This document shows, piece after piece, positions 12,118 through 12,261 of a stretch of DNA of 12,261 bases. The notes beneath the pieces were generated by a model that did no database searches, was not told the DNA's origin, and worked only from the letters and a program-made list of their open reading frames with translations. The DNA comes from Candidatus Firestonebacteria bacterium RIFOXYA2_FULL_40_8 (lineage in GTDB: Bacteria > Oederibacteriota > D2-FULL-39-29), in assembly GCA_001778355.1 (NCBI GenBank), contig MFGS01000041.1:1-12261 (forward strand). The letters are read 5' to 3'. The translations under genes were made by a program, and so were the position numbers. Every line of letters begins with the position of its first letter. The first letter of the stretch is position 1.

Positions 12118-12261
12118 TTATACTGTTATAATTCTTACAATTCCGTTGTTTCCGTCAACTTCAAGCATATCCCCGTCTTTTATTATTTTCGCGGCATTTG
12201 AGACATTCACAACGGCAGGTAAACCGTATTCCCGGGCCACAATGGAAGCGTGGGAAAGAAG
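12118..12261 (-). CDS. C-terminal part of a PEP-utilising enzyme (swivel phosphohistidine domain), cut by the window edge
   Basis: The last 47 codons and TAA stop of a gene that continues beyond the right edge. The translation begins LLSHASIVAREYGLPAVVNV and ends EVDGNNGIVRIITV, the mobile swivel domain of PEP-utilising enzymes such as phosphoenolpyruvate synthase, pyruvate phosphate dikinase and related phosphotransferases. The histidine in SHAS (fourth codon in the window) is the expected phospho-carrier. In PEP synthase the domain is central; here it is C-terminal, as in stand-alone swivel proteins, rifampin-phosphotransferase-like enzymes or N-terminally PPDK-like fusions. Which one cannot be told from this fragment. 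It is 61 bp upstream of the HEAT-like gene on the same strand. Confidence 0.85.
   Translation of the reverse strand, partial: LLSHASIVAREYGLPAVVNVSNAAKIIKDGDMLEVDGNNGIVRIITV

Overview
The window comes from a bacterial chromosome. Every gene I can support lies on the minus strand, so transcription runs from the right edge to the left. GC looks to be around 40 percent by eye. Gene content is bacterial and points to an anaerobic or fermentative lifestyle: pyruvate formate-lyase with its radical-SAM activase, thioredoxin-coupled ArsC, and Acr3. No rRNA, ribosomal protein or other phylogenetic marker is present, so I do not name a phylum. The spacers are rich in degenerate short tandem repeats.

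Layout in transcription order (right to left). (1) The last 47 codons of a PEP-utilising-enzyme swivel domain enter from the right edge. (2) A membrane-anchored HEAT-like protein overlaps by ATGA a two-TM sensor histidine kinase, and the two are probably one signalling unit. (3) A 434-bp spacer full of repeats and dyads precedes pflB, then a 189-bp repeat-bearing spacer, then pflA. (4) A second repeat-bearing spacer with a candidate promoter leads into crcB, DUF1697, DUF190, a J-domain membrane protein and a twin CxxC/CxxH protein resembling DUF6062. (5) A strong hairpin with a U-run (on the minus strand) ends that group. (6) A clear arsenic operon follows: promoter with two dyads, arsR, acr3, arsC and an ArsP/YraQ-type permease.

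How the genes work together. In the ars operon, ArsR would repress from the promoter dyads, ArsC reduces arsenate to arsenite, Acr3 exports arsenite, and the permease probably exports an organoarsenical or metal. CrcB exports fluoride, and DUF190 is a frequent CrcB neighbour. PflA installs the glycyl radical on PflB, which cleaves pyruvate to acetyl-CoA and formate without oxygen.

The most unusual feature is not a gene. Seven of the twelve complete genes end in or within 8 nt of a degenerate 7- or 8-nt tandem array, and at three of them (acr3, arsC, pflA) the array itself supplies the stop codon. Related modular repeats (a GTTCCCCTCC/GGAGGACAAG hairpin module, a TGTCAAC/GTTGACA dyad module, and ACATTAATGT) recur in the spacers upstream of arsP, crcB, pflA and pflB. 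I found no CRISPR array, insertion sequence, tRNA or recognisable riboswitch.
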